Of a stretch of 64,000 bases of DNA, positions 59,642-64,000 are shown piece after piece. This DNA comes from Malania oleifera. Lineage: Eukaryota > Streptophyta > Magnoliopsida > Santalales > Ximeniaceae. The DNA is taken from positions 70,374,097-70,438,096 of the forward strand of contig NC_080419.1 of assembly GCF_029873635.1 (NCBI RefSeq), read 5' to 3'. Each line of letters begins with the position of its first letter. The stretch's first letter is position 1. The translations under genes were made by a program, and so were the position numbers. Below the pieces are notes generated by a model. It saw only the letters and a list, made by a program, of their open reading frames with translations, ran no database searches and was not told the origin of the DNA.

Positions 59642-60943
59642 TGTGAGGAATGGTGTATTCTTAAAGAGGGGGTGAATTGGGTATTTACAAATTTTAGGTC
59701 AATTTAGCCATAATTTTAAAGCATAGTCAGTATTACTCAAGGCTAGAGTTTTTCATGCAAACTCAAATCCCCCAAATATTAATATATGCAAATATTTAAA
59801 ATAAATACAACAATCACAATAAATTAAATATAAACATACAAGTATTGAAATTAAAGAGAGAAGGGAAAAGAGAGCGCAAATACAGTATTTTTTACAAGGT
59901 TCAGCTATACCAGCCTACGTCCTCACCTTAAGCCAACCTGCTTGAGGATTCCATTATCCTATTCACGTAACCAGGCGGAGCAAAGCCGTTTACACATTCC
60001 TTACAGGATGAAGTCCTCCTCTTTAGGCGATACCCCAGACCTCACACACTCCTTACAGGATGGAGCCCTCCTCTTCATTGATACCCCACGCCTGGCACAC
60101 GGTTCACTACTCGAATCGCAGGGATACAAAGTTGTACAAATTAAATTCTATATGCACTCTCAAATGATATGACTTAAAGTTCAGTAGAATATATGTATTT
60201 TTCTCAATAATTTTTTTCCAATCTTTGAATAAGATGCATATGTTAAATACTTCAATGATTCAAGCCCAAAAATATTTCTCCAAAAATATTTTTAATATGA
60301 ATGTAGGAGAACACAGGGTTTTGTTCTCAAAATAATTTTCTCAAAATAAATGTAGATGATCTTTGATGTAAAAGTAAGTGCACTATAAATGCTTTAAAGA
60401 TCTCAGGCCAGCAAATGATTTCTCCAAACAAATATTTTCAAAAGAATGAGTAGGAGAAACTAGATATTCTCTCTCACAAAAGATTATATAAAAATGAAGA
60501 GAGTAGAGAGAAAGTATGCTCTTGATTTTTGAAAGGATAAGTGAAATCAAAGCAATAAATGCTCCTACAAAAATCTAAGATCAAGAAATGTTTTCTCCCA
60601 AGATTATCTTCAAAAGAAAGGAGTAGGAGAAACTGTGAAATTTGCCCTAGAAAATATTTTGCAATAAAATGAATGTGGGAGAGCTTTGATTTAAAATAAA
60701 TGCCCAAACAATGCAATAATATGATATGATTTTTTCAAAAGTCATTTAAAATGCTTTGGGCAAGGTATTTATAGGCTAAGACAATTTCTAGCCGTTAGGT
60801 GACCATTGGGGACTAAAATAATATTTTATTTTCAAATTTTCGGATTGTTGGAAGCTAAAAAAAGCCTTAAATCGAGAGGTCCGATTGACTGGGACAGGGT
60901 CTTGTCAATTGGCCTTAAGGCAATTTTCCAATTTGCGAGATTC
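59642..60943 (-). mobile_element. Partial copia-type LTR, minus orientation
   Basis: Starts TGTGAGGAATGG, followed by AGAGGGGGTGAATTGGG. The module lies at 59895-59947. U3 begins near 60770 and breaks off at 60943, where another element's LTR starts. The remainder is not in the window, so it may continue beyond the inserted elements. Confidence 0.7.
59895..59947 (-). promoter_or_regulatory. Two-stem module in R/U5 of LTR
   Basis: Minus strand: CCTCAAGC (59947-59940) with GCTTAAGG (59933-59926), seven of eight pairs. Stem 2: TGAGG (59925-59921) with CCTTG (59899-59895), five pairs including two wobbles. Confidence 0.45.
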
Positions 60944-60948
60944 TGTTG

Positions 60949-61310
60949 TGTTGGGCACCCCACTTGTGCCAAACACTAATATTACAACTATTGCTATTGA
61001 ATATATATAAGAAACTAAAACAATGCAGAAACTAATAATAAAACAGTAAAAAGAACAAGACAAAAAATTAATGAGGTTCGGTATAGCTACCCTAATGTCC
61101 TCGGGCGCCGACGATTAATCCATTACTTCTTGACAAAGTACAACTTTGAGGTGTGTTTTACAAATGGAGAGTTGAGCTCTTTATATAGCTTCAACCTCAA
61201 GTCCAAAAAACACTTCTCTCCAATGTGAGACAAATAATACAAAAAATTCAAAATAACTTTTTATACCAATGTGGAACTATTCTACCAATGTGGGACAAAA
61301 AAACAACAAA
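60949..61310 (-). mobile_element. 3' LTR of an antisense Tork/Tnt1-like copia element
   Basis: TGTTGGGCACC at one end and AACAACA at the other, 362 bp. The adjoining AAATCTCCACCTCG (61310-61323) is the reverse complement of a polypurine tract CGAGGTGGAGATTT. On the minus strand a TATATAAAG box lies near 61186-61178. The stem-2-like GAGG/CCTC pair with an inner GGTA/TACC hairpin is at 61073-61102. Confidence 0.75.
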
Positions 61311-61323
61311 TCTCCACCTCGAC

Positions 61324-62700
61324 GATAAGTTCAACAAATTTTTTCAATCACCAACATTTTTTGGAGTTCCATATCATCAGCGCCTTCAAAAATATTCAGA
61401 CTTACGGGATATTGATCAAGTCCAAACAATGTTTGAACTTGATTGTTGTCATAATCTTGGTCAACATATCTGCGAGATTTTTAGTTGTAGCAATCTTCTG
61501 AAAAAGTATCTTACCTCCATCAATAATATCCCGCATAAAATGAAACCGAACGTAGATGTGCTTCATTCGTGCATAGTAGAATTGGTTCTTTTCCAAATGA
61601 ATAGCACTCTAACTATCACAGAACACAACAATGTACTTCTGAACAACTCCCAAATTTTCAAGTAAATCCTATAACCAAATAGTTTCCTTAATAGCCTCTG
61701 AAGCTGCCATCTACTCTGCTTCTGTTATAGACAAGGCAATGGTAGACTGTAAGATAGAACTCCAACTCACTGGACCATTAGCAAATGTAAAAACATATCC
61801 AGTAGTTGATCGAAGTTTGTTTAGATCACCTGCAAAATCAGAATCCACATATCCAACAACATGTTGATCAATAGTATTATTTTCCTCAAATACTATACCA
61901 ACATCAATTGTATTCATAATATATCTCAAAATCCCTTTCACATCTTGCCAATGTCCTTTACCCGAATCATGTATATACCTGCTCACCATACTAATAGCTT
62001 TTGAAATATCAGGTATAGTACAAACCATTGCATACATCAAACTACCAATAGCACGTGCATAAGGAACCTGTGACATATACTTACGTTCCTCATCTGATTT
62101 AGGAAATAAAGCCGCACTAAGTTTGAAATGAGAAGCAAGAGGAGTGCTTACTGGTTTTGACTGCTCAGACATGCCAAAACTCTGTACTACCTTCTTCAAA
62201 ACTGTTTCTCAGACAAACTAACTCTTCCTCTCATTCTTTCTCTACGACTTTCCATGCCAAGTATCTTCTTTGCTTCACCTAGATCTTTCATCTCAAACTC
62301 TTGATTTAACTGACTTTTAAACTTGTTAATTTCTTCCATATTCTTTGAAGCTATCAACATATTATCAACATACAAGAGTAAATATATAAAAGATCCATTT
62401 TGTAGTCTGCGAAAATAAACACAATGATCATGTTTATTTCTGATGTACTTTTGACCCTTTATAAACTGATGAAATCGTTTGTAGCACTGTCTTGGAGACT
62501 GTTTTAAACCATACAACGATTTACCTAGTTTACATACCCAATTTTCTTTTCCAACAACCTGAAATCCATCTAACTGAGTCATATAGATTTCCTCTTCTAA
62601 ATCACCATGTAAAAATGCAGTTTTTACAACGAGCTGAACTAGTTCAAGATCAAATTGTGCTACCAAAGCCAACAAAATTCGAATAGAAGTGAAAATAGGA
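61324..62700 (-). pseudogene. pol: Copia reverse transcriptase-RNase H relic, antisense
   Basis: Minus strand from 62700: TSIRILLALVAQFDLELVQL, VKTAFLHGDLEEEIYM, LYGLKQSPRQCY, and the active site as LLLYVDNMLIAS, where the second Asp of YVDD is Asn. A frame change at 62199-62196 is followed by VSTPLASHFKLS, GSLMYAM, GYVDSDFAGDLNKLRSTTGY and LSITEAE. A stop at 61711 follows, then RFHFMRDIIDGG and LADMLTKIMT in the same frame to 61402. The sequence above 62700 is replaced by another LTR. Tork/Tnt1-like by motif style. Not functional. Confidence 0.9.
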
Positions 62701-63612
62701 TATAGTTCCCAAGAGAGGGGGTGAATTGGGTTTTAAAAGATTTATGTTTTTTTTTTAAGTTTTTATATTACAATAATAAACATAACCCAAACACTATCAC
62801 AAAATACTTGTAAAATAATCAATCCAAATCAACCACAATCAATACAAAATAATCTTGCACTTGATTCTTGTGACAATAGCCTTGTAGTAATATGTAATGT
62901 TTTTTGAATTAGGATAAGCCCTGTTGAAATTCACAATCACACTTCTTCCCAAGGTTAAGCTTTTAAATAAACCTTCAGTTTAATAAGTTTAGGATGATCA
63001 ACCAACGTAGTCCCTTTTGGTTTCCGCAATCAATGTTGATCAAACCAAAACAAATTATCTTCCAGTCTATTTAACAACCAAACAATCTGAATTCAAAAAT
63101 TATAAAGCATTCACGCAGTTTGTAAAGTATGCTGAAAAGTAAAGAGTAGGGAAGAGAGAGAGAAACACAGAGTTTAACACAGTTTGGCTTATACCCAACC
63201 TACATCCTCGCCTTTGGCAAACCACCAAAGGATTCACTAGGTCAGTTCCTTTGTTAGGAGAAACAACACCGTTTACAACACTCCTTCTAGTAGGCTAGAG
63301 CCCGCCTCTCCAAATGATATCCCCTCACTTGGCACGACAATCCAACAACCTTGAATCATCTAGAAACAAGAAACAAGTAGGGAAAGATTTGTGTACACTC
63401 TCACAACAGAGCTGGTTAGTACAATATTCAGCACAAATATACTTCAATGTAAATCAATATAAAGTTATTGAAGCTCAATTGAATTTAGATCACCAAATAT
63501 ATCTTCTGTGTATTGAAACATTCAAACTTTGAAGGCTCAAATTTGGAGTTAGGATCAGTAGTAATTCAGTAGTGAAAGTAGAATGAGCACAAAAGAGATT
63601 GAGAGCTTTGAC
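62701..63612 (-). mobile_element. Partial copia-type LTR, minus orientation, inside the reverse transcriptase relic
   Basis: TAGTTCCCAAGAGAGGGGGTGAATTGGG is split as TAGTTCCCAAGAGAG and GGGGTGAATTGGG at 62703-62730, the common LTR end in reverse complement. The hairpin of the module is at 63212-63232. It is cut at 63612 by a gypsy-type LTR. Confidence 0.65.
63212..63232 (-). promoter_or_regulatory. Stem 1 of the R/U5 module
   Basis: CCTTTGG (63212-63218) with CCAAAGG (63226-63232), seven perfect pairs. Compared with CCTTGAG/CTCAAGG and CCTTGGG/CCCAAGG of other copies, two positions have changed on both sides. Stem 2 is weak in this copy. Confidence 0.5.
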
Positions 63613-64000
63613 TGTAACGACCTGCTATTTAACTGGGTTTTTTTTTTATACTGTAAAAAAAATTACAATGCTCTGATACCAAACTAGATTAAACCCAACC
63701 ATTAACCTAAGCAGCAAGAAGTATAAATCAAATAAACATAACCGTATAAAATTATATACAATACCAGAGTACTAACATGTTTCCCAAAATATACAGATAC
63801 GATTGTTTCCCCAAATATCCTCAACTAGTGAGGGCTATACAAAAATACTCCAAAAAATATACCCACTCTCTATTGACAGGGCAGTACTGAAGCCCCTCTA
63901 TCTGCGAGCCTGATCTGCTCGCCTACCTAGATCACCTGAAAAATGTTAAAGTAATGGGATGAACCAACGCTCAGTAAGACGAAATATGCAATTGCTAGTG
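63613..64000 (-). mobile_element. Gypsy-type LTR, minus orientation, cut by window end
   Basis: Starts TGTAACGACCTGCT. AGGGCAGTACTGAAGCCCCT and GATCTGCTCG (63879-63920) match 49586-49630, and in reverse complement 18370-18445. It continues past the window. Confidence 0.75.

Overview
This window looks like nuclear DNA of a eudicot plant; a woody species is a guess. It is AT-rich and has two intron-containing genes of plant-specific families with GT-AG introns. It also carries many Ty1/copia and Ty3/gypsy retrotransposons, a PIF/Harbinger DNA transposon relic, a LINE fragment and many TA, TC and A-tract microsatellites. I see no rRNA, tRNA or CRISPR.

The gene island is 37.7-46.4 kb. A neprosin-family gene (seven coding exons, + strand, 37707-40267) and an EARLY FLOWERING 3 gene (ELF3, four coding exons, - strand, 40601-46424) lie tail to tail, 333 bp apart. 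Both reconstruct as open, full-length reading frames. ELF3 intron 2 holds a LINE zf-RVT fragment.

The rest is mostly nested retroelements, more than half of the window. Left arm: LTR tail (1-110), two solo LTRs of one family in opposite orientation (3778-5735 and 6142-8107, each with its own target duplication), a copia gag relic, a tandemly duplicated noncoding unit, a solo LTR inside another LTR (12693-14776 within 12102-15486) and a gypsy solo LTR (16539-18729). From 16 to 32 kb an old antisense copia element is split three times: by the gypsy solo LTR in its 3' LTR, by a complete 9.8 kb copia element (19282-29116, TSD GTCTC) in its RNase H region, and by a solo LTR (30083-32169) in its reverse transcriptase. 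A PIF/Harbinger relic with Myb and transposase pseudogenes (32.5-34.3 kb) and a broken copia 5' half (34.3-36.6 kb) follow. Right arm: a gypsy LTR split by a solo LTR, a gypsy gag-protease relic, a mosaic LTR, an AT-rich repeat tract, and a second nest (59.6-64 kb).

Two signals run through the LTRs and are not explained by coding content. First, their transcribed R/U5 part carries a two-stem module: a hairpin whose sequence changes between copies while pairing is mostly kept, directly followed by a second stem around a conserved GGACGTAGGC core. Second, the U3 part of each LTR family carries an array of short palindromes (TCGGTCGACCGA, TCAGGCGCCTGA, TCGTCGACGA), with a different sequence in each family but the same symmetry. 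These are the best candidates for something new here.
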